Shown here piece after piece: positions 1-10,363 of a stretch of DNA of 64,000 nucleotides (positions are counted from its first letter, which is position 1; each line of letters begins with the position of its first letter). Location of the stretch: contig NW_027469102.1 in the NCBI RefSeq assembly GCF_051020765.1, positions 806,001-870,000 of the forward strand. The letters are read 5' to 3'. This DNA comes from Lasioglossum baleicum (taxonomy: Eukaryota > Arthropoda > Insecta > Hymenoptera > Halictidae). The position numbers and the translations under genes are program-made. The notes beneath the pieces are model-generated. The model ran no database searches. It had not been told where the DNA came from and was given only the letters and a program-made list of their open reading frames with translations.

Positions 1-163
1 GGATGCATCCTCTCGCACGTGTTTTTACTCGACTAGCCTGCGGGATGCATCCTCTCGCATGTGTTTTTGCTCGACTAGCCTGCGGGATGCATCCTCTCGC
101 ACGTGATTTTGCTCGACTAGCCTACGGGATGCATCCTCTCGCACGTGTTTTTGCTCGACTAGG

Positions 164-231
164 CATGCGCATCCCAAAAAACCTGCGCATGCGCATCCCA
201 CAAAACCTGCGCATGCGCATCCCACAAAACC
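164..231 (+). repeat. 24-mer block K-Q-Q with GACTAGGC entry
   Basis: Three units, 68 bp (2 x 24 + 20). The entry reads GACTAGGCATGCG rather than GACTAGCCATGCG. The same G variant recurs at the blocks near 1.45 and 1.71 kb and not elsewhere that I noticed, so these three entries probably share an ancestor. Confidence 0.85.
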
Positions 232-329
232 TCGCACGTGTTTTTACTCGACTAGCCTGCGGGATGCATCCTCTCGCACGTGTTTTTGCTCGACTAGCCA
301 TGCGCATCCCAAAAAACCTGCGCATGCGC

Positions 330-345
330 ATCCCAAAAATCTGCG
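330..345 (+). other. 1-bp deletion in a 24-mer
   Basis: CCCAAAAATCTGCG has five A where related units have CCCAAAAAATCTGCG. It shifts the frame of the array and ends the first forward open frame at 413. The next unit also has GCTTCCC for GCATCCC. Confidence 0.8.
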
Positions 346-503
346 CATGCGCTTCCCACAAAACCTGCGCATGCGCATCCCACAAAACCTCGCACGTGTT
401 TGTGCTCGACTAGCCTGCGGGATGCATCGTCTCGCACGTGTTTTTGCTCGACTAGCCTGCGGGATGCATCCTCTCGCACGTGTTTTTGCTCGACTAGCCT
501 GCG

Positions 504-513
504 GGATGCATCC
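504..513. other. 10-bp palindrome GGATGCATCC, present in most 42-mers
   Basis: The sequence equals its own reverse complement and contains ATGCAT. Common derivatives break it: GGATTCATCC, GGACGCATCC, GGAAGCATCC and GGATGAATCC, all concentrated in domain II. It is one of three short dyads in the monomer, with CACGTG centred 13 bp downstream and CTAG 16 bp further. A role is not shown; it marks the monomer and could be a protein contact site. Confidence 0.8.
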
Positions 514-518
514 TCTCG

Positions 519-524
519 CACGTG
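519..524. promoter_or_regulatory. E-box/G-box CACGTG, one per 42-mer
   Basis: CACGTG in the context GCACGTGT occurs in nearly every 42-mer, so on the order of a thousand copies lie in the window. This hexamer is the canonical site of bHLH-zip factors (Myc/Max, USF, CLOCK/BMAL1 in animals; G-box factors in plants). Variants are CACCTG (domain I HOR), CATGTG and CACATG. The sequence match is certain. Occupancy and function are not shown, and such a match inside a satellite may be incidental. Confidence 0.4.
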
Positions 525-1203
525 TTTTTGCTCGACTAGCCTGCGGGATGCATCCTCTCGCACGTGTTTGTGCTCGACTAGCCTGCGGGATGCATCCTCT
601 CGCACGTGTTTTTACTCGACTAGCCTGCGGGATGCATCCTCTCGCACGTGTTTTTGCTCGACTAGCCATGCGCATCCCAAAAAACCTGCGCATGCGCATC
701 CCAAAAAATCTGCGCATGCGCATCCCACAAAACCTGCGCATGCGCATCCCACAAAACCTCGCACGTGTTTGTGCTCGACTAGCCTGCGGGATGCATCCTC
801 TCGCACGTGTTTTTGCTCGACTAGCCTGCGGGATGCATCCTCTCGCACCTGTTTTTGCTCGACTAGCCTGCGGGATGCATCCTCTCGCACGTGTTTTTGC
901 TCGACTAGCCTGCGGGATGCATCCTCTCGCACGTGTTTGTGCTCGACTAGCCTGCGGGATGCATCCTCTCGCACGTGTTTTTACTCGACTAGCCTGCGGG
1001 ATGCATCCTCTCGCACGTGTTTTTGCTCGACTAGCCTGCGGGATGCATCCTCTCGCACGTGTTTTTGCTCGACTAGCCTGCGCGATGCATCCTCTCGCAC
1101 GTGTTTTTACTCGACTAGCCTGCGGGATGCATCCTCTCGCACGTGTTTTTACTCGACTACCCTGCGGGATGCATCCTCTCGCACGTGTTTTTGCTCGACT
1201 AGC

Positions 1204-1295
1204 CATGCGCATCCCAAAAAACCTGCGCATGCGCATCCCAAAAAACCTGCGCATGCGCATCCCACAAAACCTGCGCATGCGCATCCCACAAAACC
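1204..1295 (+). repeat. Reference 24-mer block (unit B), order K-K-Q-Q
   Basis: Four 24-bp units start at 1204, 1228, 1252 and 1276; the last is cut to 20 bp where the 42-mer resumes at TCGCACG. Units 1 and 2 carry CCCAAAAAACC (K type) and units 3 and 4 carry CCCACAAAACC (Q type). At each unit junction lies TGCGCATGCGCA (1224-1235, 1248-1259, 1272-1283). The entry is always GACTAGC|CATGCG and the exit AAAACC|TCGCACG, so the block replaces TGCGGGATGCATCCTC of a 42-mer. All six frames of the 24-mer lack stops. This K-K-Q-Q form is the commonest in domain I. Confidence 0.95.
1224..1235. promoter_or_regulatory. TGCGCATGCGCA: NRF1-type palindrome, present n-1 times per block
   Basis: This 12-bp perfect palindrome spans the junction of adjacent 24-mers. 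It fits the NRF1 consensus YGCGCAYGCGCR exactly. It is also strictly alternating pyrimidine/purine over 13 nt including the next T, a pattern prone to Z-DNA. The first unit of each block lacks the 5' half-site. In domain II many first junctions are TGTGCATGCGCA and in domain I some are TGCACATGCGCA, consistent with CpG loss. The match is seen directly; binding is inference. Confidence 0.45.
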
Positions 1296-2361
1296 TCGCA
1301 CGTGTTTGTGCTCGACTAGCCTGCGGGATGCATCCTTTCGCACGTGTTTTTACTCGACTAGCCTGCGGGATGCATCCTCTCGCACGTGTTTTTGCTCGAC
1401 TAGCCTGCGGGATGCATCCTCTCGCACGTGTTTTTGCTCGACTAGGCATGCGCATCCCAAAAAACCTGCGCATGCGCATCCCACAAAACCTGCGCATGCG
1501 CATCCCGCAAAACCTCGCACGTGTTTTTACTCGACTAGCCTGCGGGATGCATCCTCTCGCACGTGTTTTTGCTCGACTAGCCTGCGGGATGCATCCTCTC
1601 GCATGTGTTTTTGCTCGACTAGCCTGCGGGATGCATCCTCTCGCACGTGTTTTTGCTCGACTAGCCTGCGGGATGCATCCTCTCGCACGTGTTTTTGCTC
1701 GACTAGGCATGCGCATCCCAAAAAACCTGCGCATGCGCATCCCAAAAAACCTGCGCATGCGCATCCCACAAAACCTGCGCATGCGCATCCCACAAAACCT
1801 CGCACGTGTTTTTACTCGACTAGCCTGCGGGATGCATCCTCTCGCACGTGTTTTTGCTCGACTAGCCATGCGCATCCCAAAAAACCTGCGCATGCGCATC
1901 CCAAAAAATCTGCGCATGCGCATCCCACAAAACCTGCGCATGCGCATCCCACAAAACCTCGCACGTGTTTGTGCTCGACTAGCCTGCGGGATGCATCCTC
2001 TCGCACGTGTTTTTGCTCGACTAGCCTGCGGGATGCATCCTCTCGCACCTGTTTTTGCTCGACTAGCCTGCGGGATGCATCCTCTCGCACGTGTTTTTGC
2101 TCGACTAGCCTGCGGGATGCATCCTCTCGCACGTGTTTTTACTCGACTAGCCTGCGGGATGCATCCTCTCGCACGTGTTTTTGCTCGACTAGCCTGCTGG
2201 ATGCATCCTCTCGCACGTGTTTTTGCTCGACTAGCCTGCGGGATGCATCCTCTCGCACGTGTTGTTACTCGACTAGCCTGCGGGATGCATCCTCTCGCAA
2301 GTGTTTTTGCTCGACTAGCCTGCGGGATGCATCCTCTCGCACGTGTTTTTGCTCGACTAGC

Positions 2362-2477
2362 CATGCGCATCCCAAAAAACCTGCGCATGCGCATCCCAAA
2401 AAACCTGCGCATGCGCATCCCAAAAAACCTGCGCATGCGCATCCCACAAAACCTGCGTAAGCGCATCCCACAAAACC
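2362..2477 (+). repeat. 24-mer block K-K-K-Q-Q with a TAA-bearing unit
   Basis: Five units, 116 bp. The last junction reads GCGTAAGCGC where related blocks read GCGTATGCGC (near 4.20, 5.53, 6.17 and 6.57 kb). The extra change puts a TAA in one otherwise open frame, and here nothing distinguishes the sequence before from after it. This is an example of a stop tolerated without consequence. Confidence 0.85.
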
Positions 2478-5400
2478 TCGCACGTGTTTTTACTCGACTA
2501 GCCTGCGGGATGCATCCTCTCGCACGTGTTTTTACTCGACTAGCCTGCGGGATGCATCCTCTCGCACGTGTTTTTGCTCGACTAGCCATGCGCATCCCAA
2601 AAAACCTGCACATGCGCATCCCAAAAAACCTGCGCATGCGCATCCCACAAAACCTGCGCATGCGCATCCCACAAAACATCGCACGTGTTTTTACTCGACT
2701 AGCCTGCGGGATGCATCCTCTCGCACGTGTTTGTGCTCGACTAGCCTGCGGGATGCATCCTCTCGCACGTGTTTTTGCTCGACTAGCCTGCGGGATGCAT
2801 CCTCTCGCACGTGTTTTTGCTCGACTAGCCTGCGGGATGCATCCTCTCGCACGTGTTTTTGCTCGACTAGCCTGCGGGATGCATCCTCTCGCACGTGTTT
2901 GTGCTCGACTAGCCTGCGGGATGCATCCTCTCGCACGTGTTTTTACTCGACTAGCCTGCGGGATGCATCCTCTCGCATGTGTTTTTGCTCGACTAGCCAT
3001 GCGCATCCCAAAAAACCTGCGCATGCGCATCCCAAAAAATCTGCGCATGCGCATCCCACAAAACCTGCGCATGCGCATCCCACAAAACCTCGCACGTGTT
3101 CGTGCTCGACTAGCCTGCGGGATGCATCCTCTCGCACGTGTTTTTGCTCGACTAGCCTGCGGGATGCATCCTCTCGCACCTGTTTTTGCTCGACTAGCCT
3201 GCGGGATGCATCCTCTCGCACGTGTTTTTGCTCGACTAGCCTGCGGGATGCATCCTCTCGCACGTGTTTGTGCTCGACTAGCCTGCGGGATGCATCCTCT
3301 CGCACGTGTTTTTACTCGACTAGCCTGCGGGATGCATCCTCTCGCACGTGTTTTTGCTCGACTAGCCTGCGGGATGCATCCTCTCGCACGTGTTTTTGCT
3401 CGACTAGCCTGCGCGATGCATCCTCTCGCACGTGTTTTTACTCGACTAGCCTGCGGGATGCATCCTCTCGCACGTGTTTTTACTCGACTACCCTGCGGGA
3501 TGCATCCTCTCGCACGTGTTTTTGCTCGACTAGCCATGCGCATCCCAAAAAACCTGCGCATGCGCATCCCAAAAAATCTGCGAATGCGCATCCCACAAAA
3601 CCTGCGCATGCGCATCCCACAAAACCTCGCACGTGTTTGTGCTCGACTAGCCTGCGGGATGCATCCTCTCGCACGTGTTTTTGCTCGACTAGCCTGCGGG
3701 ATGCATCCTCTCGCACGTGTTTTTGCTCTACTAGCCATGCGCATCCCAAAAAACCTGCGCATGCGCATCCCAAAAAATTTGCGCATGCGCATCCCACAAA
3801 ACCTGCGCATGCGCATCCCACAAAACCTCGCACGTGTTTGTGCTCGACTAGCCTGCGGGATGCATCCTTTCGCACGTGTTTTTACTCGACTAGCCTGCGG
3901 GATGCATCCTCTCGCACGTGTTTTTGCTCGACTAGCCTGCGGGATGCATCCTCTCGCACGTGTTTTTGCTCGACTAGCCTGCGGGATGCATCCTCTCGCA
4001 CGTGTTGTTACTCGACTAGCCTGCGGGATGCATCCTCTCGCACGTGTTTTTGCTCGACTAGCCTGCGGGATGCATCCTCTCGCACGTGTTTTTGCTCGAC
4101 TAGCCATGCGCATCCCAAAAAACCTGCGCATGCGCATCCCAAAAAACCTGCGCATGCGCATCCCAAAAAACCTGCGCATGCGCATCCCACAAAACCTGCG
4201 TATGCGCATCCCACAAAACCTCGCACGTGTTTTTACTCGACTAGCCTGCGGGATGCATCCTCTCGCACGTGTTTTTACTCGACTAGCCTGCGGGATGCAT
4301 CCTCTCGCACGTGTTTTTGCTCGACTAGCCATGCGCATCCCAAAAAACCTGCACATGCGCATCCCAAAAAACCTGCGCATGCGCATCCCACAAAACCTGC
4401 GCATGCGCATACCACAAAACCTCGCACGTGTTTTTACTCGACTAGCCTGCGGGATGCATCCTCTCGCACGTGTTTGTGCTCGACTAGCCTGCGGGATGCA
4501 TCCTCTCGCACGTGTTTTTGCTCGACTAGCCTGCGGGATGCATCCTCTCGCACGTGTTTTTGCTCGACTAGCCTGCGGGATGCATCCTCTCGCACGTGTT
4601 TTTACTCGACTAGCCTGCGGGATGCATCCTCTCGCATGTGTTTTTGCTCGACTAGCCATGCGCATCCCAAAAAACCTGCGCATGCGCATCCCAAAAAATC
4701 TGCGCATGCGCATCCCACAAAACCTGCGCATGCGCATCCCACAAAACCTCGCACGTGTTTGTGCTCGACTAGCCTGCGGGATGCATCCTCTCGCACGTGT
4801 TTTTGCTCGACTAGCCTGCGGGATGCATCCTCTCGCACCTGTTTTTGCTCGACTAGCCTGCGGGATGCATCCTCTCGCACGTGTTTTTGCTCGACTAGCC
4901 TGCGGGATGCATCCTCTCGCACGTGTTTGTGCTCGACTAGCCTGCGGGATGCATCCTCTCGCACGTGTTTTTACTCGACTAGCCTGCGGGATGCATCCTC
5001 TCGCACGTGTTTTTGCTCGACTAGCCTGCGGGATGCATCCTCTCGCACGTGTTTTTGCTCTACTAGCCATGCGCATCCCAAAAAACCTGCGCATGCGCAT
5101 CCCAAAAAATTTGCGCATGCGCATCCCACAAAACCTGCGCATGCGCATCCCACAAAACCTCGCACGTGTTTGTGCTCGACTAGCCTGCGGGATGCATCCT
5201 TTCGCACGTGTTTTTACTCGACTAGCCTGCGGGATGCATCCTCTCGCACGTGTTTTTGCTCGACTAGCCTGCGGGATGCATCCTCTCGCACGTGTTTTTG
5301 CTCGACTAGCCTGCGGGATGCATCCTCTCGCACGTGTTGTTACTCGACTAGCCTGCGGGATGCATCCTCTCGCACGTGTTTTTACTCGACTACCCTGCGG

Positions 5401-7813
5401 GATGCATCCTCTCGCACGTGTTTTTGCTCGACTAGCCATGCGCATCCCAAAAAACCTGCGCATGCGCATCCCAAAAAACCTGCGCATGCGCATCCCAAAA
5501 AACCTGCGCATGCGCATCCCACAAAACCTGCGTATGCGCATCCCACAAAACCTCGCACGTGTTTTTACTCGACTAGCCTGCGGGATGCATCCTCTCGCAC
5601 GTGTTTTTACTCGGCTAGCCTGCGGGATGCATCCTCTCGCACGTGTTTTTGCTCGACTAGCCATGCGCATCCCAAAAAACCTGCACATGCGCATCCCAAA
5701 AAACCTGCGCATGCGTATCCCACAAAACCTGCGCATGCGCATCCCACAAAACCTCGCACGTGTTTGTGCTCGACTAGCCTGCGGGATGCATCCTTTCGCA
5801 CGTGTTTTTACTCGACTAGCCTGCGGGATGCATCCTCTCGCACGTGTTTTTGCTCGACTAGCCTGCGGGATGCATCCTCTCGCACGTGTTTTTGCTCGAC
5901 TAGCCTGCGGGATGCATCCTCTCGCACGTGTTTTTGCTCGACTAGCCTGCGGGATGCATCCTCTCGCACGTGTTGTTACTCGACTAGCCTGCGGGATGCA
6001 TCCTCTCGCACGTGTTTTTACTCGACTACCCTGCGGGATGCATCCTCTCGCACGTGTTTTTGCTCGACTAGCCATGCGCATCCCAAAAAACCTGCGCATG
6101 CGCATCCCAAAAAACCTGCGCATGCGCATCCCAAAAAACCTGCGCATGCGCATCCCACAAAACCTGCGTATGCGCATCCCACAAAACCTCGCACGTGTTT
6201 TTACTCGACTAGCCTGCGGGATGCATCCTCTCGCACGTGTTTTTACTCGGCTAGCCTGCGGGATGCATCCTCTCGCACGTGTTTTTGCTCGACTAGCCAT
6301 GCGCATCCCAAAAAACCTGCACATGCGCATCCCAAAAAACCTGCGCATGCGTATCCCACAAAACCTGCGCATGCGCATCCCACAAAACCTCGCACGTGTT
6401 TTTACTCGACTAGCCTGCGGGATGCATCCTCTCGCACGTGTTTTTGCTCGGCTAGCCTGCGGGATGCATCCTCTCGCACGTGTTTTTGCTCGACTAGCCA
6501 TGCGCATCCCAAAAAACCTGCGCATGCGCATCCCAAAAAACCTGCGCATGCGCATCCCACAAAACCTGCGTATGCGCATCCCACAAAACCTCGCACGTGT
6601 TTTTACTCGACTAGCCTGCGGGATGCATCCTCTCGCACGTGTTTTTACTCGGCTAGCCTGCGGGATGCATCCTCTCGCACGTGTTTTTGCTCGACTAGCC
6701 ATGCGCATCCCAAAAAACCTGCACATGCGCATCCCAAAAAACCTGCGCATGCGTATCCCACAAAACCTGCGCATGCGCATCCCACAAAACCTCGCACGTG
6801 TTTGTGCTCGACTAGCCTGCGGGATGCATCCTCTCGCACGTGTTTTTACTCGACTAGCCTGCGGGATGCATCCTCTCGCATGTGTTTTTGCTCGACTAGC
6901 CTGCGGGATGCATCCTCTCGCACGTGATTTTGCTCGACTAGCCTACGGGATGCATCCTCTCGCACCTGTTTTTGCTCGACTAGCCTGCGGGATGCATCCT
7001 CTCGCACGTGTTTTTGCTCGACTAGCCTGCGGGATGCATCCTCTCGCACGTGTTTGTGCTCGACTAGCCTGCGGGATGCATCCTCTCGCACGTGTTTTTG
7101 CTCGACTAGCCTGCGCGATGCATCCTCTCGCACGTGTGTTTACTCGACTAGCCTGCGGGATGCATCCTCTCGCACGTGTTTTTGCTCGACTAGCCTGCGG
7201 GATGCATCCTCTCGCACCTGTTTTTGCTCGACTAGCCTGCGGGATGCATCCTCTCGCACGTGTTTTTGCTCGACTAGCCTGCGGGATGCATCCTCTCGCA
7301 CGTGTTTGTGCTCGACTAGCCTGCGGGATGCATCCTCTCGCACGTGTTTTTACTCGACTAGCCTGCGGGATGCATCCTCTCGCACGTGTTTTTGCTCGAC
7401 TAGCCTGCGGGATGCATCCTCTCGCACGTGTTTTTGCTCGACTAGCCTGCGCGATGCATCCTCTCGCACGTGTTTTTACTCGAGTAGCCTGCGGGATGCA
7501 TCCTCTCGCACGTGTTTTTACTCGACTACCCTGCGGGATGCATCCTCTCGCACGTGTTTTTGCTCGACTAGCCATGCGCATCCCAAAAAACCTGCGCATG
7601 CGCATCCCAAAAAACCTGCGCATGCGCATCCCACAAAACCTGCGCATGCGCATCCCACAAAACCTCGCACGTGTTTGTGCTCGACTAGCCTGCGGGATGC
7701 ATCCTTTCGCACGTGTTTTTACTCGACTAGCCTGCGGGATGCATCCTCTCGCACGTGTTTTTACTCGACTAGCCTGCGGGATGCATCGTCTCGCACGTGT
7801 TTTTGCTCGACTA

Positions 7814-7832
7814 GCGTGCGGGTGCATCCTCT
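7814..7832 (+). other. 1-bp deletion in a 42-mer (GCGGGTGCATCC)
   Basis: The A of GGGATGCATCC is missing and the preceding GCC is GCG. This copy is private to this place as far as I can see and shifts the forward frame, ending a 2,502-codon open frame at 7855. Confidence 0.8.
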
Positions 7833-9489
7833 CGCACGTGTTTTTGTTCGACTAGCCTGCGGGATGCATCCTCTCGCACGTGTTTGTGCTCGACTAGCCT
7901 GCGGGATGCATCCTCTCGCACCTGTTTTTGCTCGACTAGCCTGCGGGATGCATCCTCTCGCACGTGTTTTTGCTCGACTAGCCTGCGGGATGCATCCTCT
8001 CGCACGTGTTTGTGCTCGACTAGCCTGCGGGATGCATCCTCTCGCACGTGTTTTTACTCGACTAGCCTGCGGGATGCATCCTCTCGCACGTGTTTTTGCT
8101 CGACTAGCCTGCGGGATGCATCCTCTCGCACGTGTTTTTGCTCGACTAGCCTGCGCGATGCATCCTCTCGCACGTGTTTTTACTCGAGTCGCCTGCGGGA
8201 TGCATCCTCTCGCACGTGTTTTTACTCGACTACCCTGCGGGATGCATCCTCTCGCACGTGTTTTTGCTCGACTAGCCATGCGCATCCCAAAAAACCTGCG
8301 CATGCGCATCCCAAAAAACCTGCGCATGCGCATCCCACAAAACCTGCGCATGCGCATCCCACAAAACCTCGCACGTGTTTGTGCTCGACTAGCCTGCGGG
8401 ATGCATCCTTTCGCACGTGTTTTTACTCGACAAGCCTGCGGGATGCATCCTCTCGCACGTGTTTTTACTCGACTAGCCTGCGGGATGCATCCTCTCGCAC
8501 GCGTTTTTGCTCGACTAGCCTGCGGGATGCATCCTCTCGCACGTGTTTTTGCTCGACTAGCCTGCGGGATGCATCCTCTCGCACGTGTTTGTGCTCGACT
8601 AGCCTGCGGGATGCATCCTCTCGCACGTGTTTTTACTCGACTAGCCTGCGGGATGCATCCTCTCGCACGTGTTTTTGCTCGACTAGCCTGCGGGATGCAT
8701 CCTCTCGCACGTGTTTTTGCTCGACTAGCCTGCGGGATGCATCCTCTCGCACGAGTTTTTACTCGACTAGCCTGCGGGATGCATCCTCTCGCACGTGTTT
8801 TTACTCGACTACCCTGCGGGATGCATCCTCTCGCACGTGTTTTTGCTCGACTAGCCATGCGCATCCCAAAAAACCTGCGCATGCGCATCCCAAAAAACCT
8901 GCGCATGCGCATCCCAAAAAACCTGCGCATGCGCATCCCACAAAACCTGCGTATGCGCATCCCACAAAACCTCGCACGTGTTTTTACTCGACTAGCCTGC
9001 GGGATGCATCCTCTCGCACGTGTTTTTACTCGACTAGCCTGCGGGATGCATCCTCCCGCACGTGTTTTTGCTCGACTAGCCATGCGCATCCCAAAAAACC
9101 TGCGCATGCGCATCCCAAAAAACCTGCGCATGCGCATCCCACGAAACCTGCGCATGCGCATCCCACAAAACCTCGCACGTGTTTTTACTCGACTAGCCTG
9201 CGGGATGCATCCTCTCGCACGTGTTTTTACTCGACTAGCCTGCGGGATGCATCCTCTCGCACGTGTTTTTGCTCGACTAGCCATGCGCATCCCAAAAAAC
9301 CTGCGCATGCGCATCCCAAAAAATCTGCGCATGCGCATCCCACAAAACCTGCGCATGCGCATCCCACAAAACCTCGCACGTGTTTGTGCTCGACTAGCCT
9401 GCGGGATGCATCCTCTCGCACGTGTTTTTACTCGACTAGCCTGCGGGATGCATCCTCTCGCATGTGTTTTTGCTCGACTAGCCTGCGGG

Positions 9490-10363
9490 ATGCATCCTCT
9501 CGCACGTGATTTTGCTCGACTAGCCTACGGGATGCATCCTCTCGCACCTGTTTTTGCTCGACTAGCCTGCGGGATGCATCCTCTCGCACGTGTTTTTGCT
9601 CGACTAGCCTGCGGGATGCATCCTCTCGCCCGTGTTTGTGCTCGACTAGCCTGCGGGATGCATCCTCTCGCACGTGTTTTTGCTCGACTAGCCTGCGCGA
9701 TGCATCCTCTCGCACGTGTGTTTACTCGACTAGCCTGCGGGATGCATCCTCTCGCACGTGTTTTTGCTCGACTAGCCTGCGGGATGCATCCTCTCGCACC
9801 TGTTTTTGCTCGACTAGCCTGCGGGATGCATCCTCTCGCACGTGTTTTTGCTCGACTAGCCTGCGGGATGCATCCTCTCGCACGTGTTTGTGCTCGACTA
9901 GCCTGCGGGATGCATCCTCTCGCACGTGTTTTTACTCGACTAGCCTGCGGGATGCATCCTCTCGCACGTGTTTTTGCTCGACTAGCCTGCGGGATGCATC
10001 CTCTCGCACGTGTTTTTGCTCGACTAGCCTGCGCGATGCATCCTCTCGCACGTGTTTTTACTCGAGTAGCCTGCGGGATGCATCCTCTCGCACGTGTTTT
10101 TACTCGACTACCCTGCGGGATGCATCCTCTCGCACGTGTTTTTGCTCGACTAGCCATGCGCATCCCAAAAAACCTGCGCATGCGCATCCCAAAAAACCTG
10201 CGCATGCGCATCCCACAAAACCTGCGCATGCGCATCCCACAAAACCTCGCACGTGTTTGTGCTCGACTAGCCTGCGGGATGCATCCTTTCGCACGTGTTT
10301 TTACTCGACTAGCCTGCGGGATGCATCCTCTCGCACGTGTTTTTACTCGACTAGCCTGCGGGA
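9490..10363 (+). repeat. 873-bp HOR, copy 1
   Basis: This copy runs from the GTGATTTTGC marker (9.50 kb) through the K-K-Q-Q block at 10.16 kb. Its length is 19 x 42 plus one four-unit block (75). It shares a rare CGCCCGTGTTTGTG monomer (9.62 kb) with copy 2. The first part also recurs near 6.80-7.77 kb (offset 2,582) and 18.45-19.2 kb (offset 9,070, including the CGCCCGTG variant at 18.69 kb). Confidence 0.8.

Larger units (their letters stand above)
497..538 (+). repeat. Reference 42-bp monomer (unit A)
   Basis: This is a consensus copy. In order it holds GCCTGCG, the 10-bp palindrome GGATGCATCC (504-513), TCTCG, the E-box CACGTG (519-524), a T5 tract and GCTCGACTA. It has 24 G/C of 42 and four CpGs. 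Common variants are defined by the bases after CACGTG: TTTTTGC (most common), TTTTTAC, TTTGTGC, GTATTTGC (domain II), and CACCTG replacing the E-box (domain I). The length is 14 codons and also four helical turns at 10.5 bp. Stops occur in only one frame of each strand, which explains the giant open frames. Confidence 0.95.
244..6780 (-). other. Spurious 2,178-codon open frame on the complement
   Basis: The frame reads a basic 14-residue repeat (core QASRAKTRARGCIP) interspersed with RRFFGMRM from the 24-mer. It overlaps forward open frames along its whole length. Length conservation modulo three explains it, and nothing suggests translation. Confidence 0.9.
1..6800 (+). repeat. Domain Ia: 24-mer-dense sub-array
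   Basis: About 22 blocks of 24-mers start near 0.16, 0.30, 0.67, 1.20, 1.45, 1.71, 1.87, 2.36, 2.59, 3.00, 3.53, 3.74, 4.11, 4.33, 4.66, 5.07, 5.44, 5.66, 6.07, 6.30, 6.50 and 6.70 kb, one per 0.3 kb, about twice the density elsewhere. Local markers are AAAAAATCTGCG (K unit with C to T), GTGTTGTTAC, CTCTACTAG, ACTCGGCTAG (5.61, 6.25, 6.65 kb) and GCGTATGCGC. Shared segments recur at offsets of 1,743 bp (about 2.27-2.69 with 4.01-4.43 kb) and 1,659 bp (2.94-3.31 with 4.60-4.96 kb). The window opens inside the array; the first 160 bp resemble the domain Ib HOR. Confidence 0.85.

Noticed and set aside
531..548. CENP-B box in CTCGACTAGCCTGCGGGA
   Set aside because: The canonical core is TTCG, four bases, A, two bases, CGGG. 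Here 9 bases separate TCG from CGGG instead of 7 and the A is not in place, so it does not match.
164..1295. CRISPR array (short direct repeats with regular spacing)
   Set aside because: The sequence between repeats is not unique spacer DNA but the other satellite unit, repeated over a thousand times. There are no cas genes or leader.
347..7855. Long forward frame reading MHPLARVFARLACG repeats as a 2,502-residue protein
   Set aside because: Four of six frames of the 42-mer and all six of the 24-mer lack stops, so overlapping frames on both strands are expected. Frames change at each 1-bp indel without any change in the sequence style, and variants are not biased to synonymous sites.
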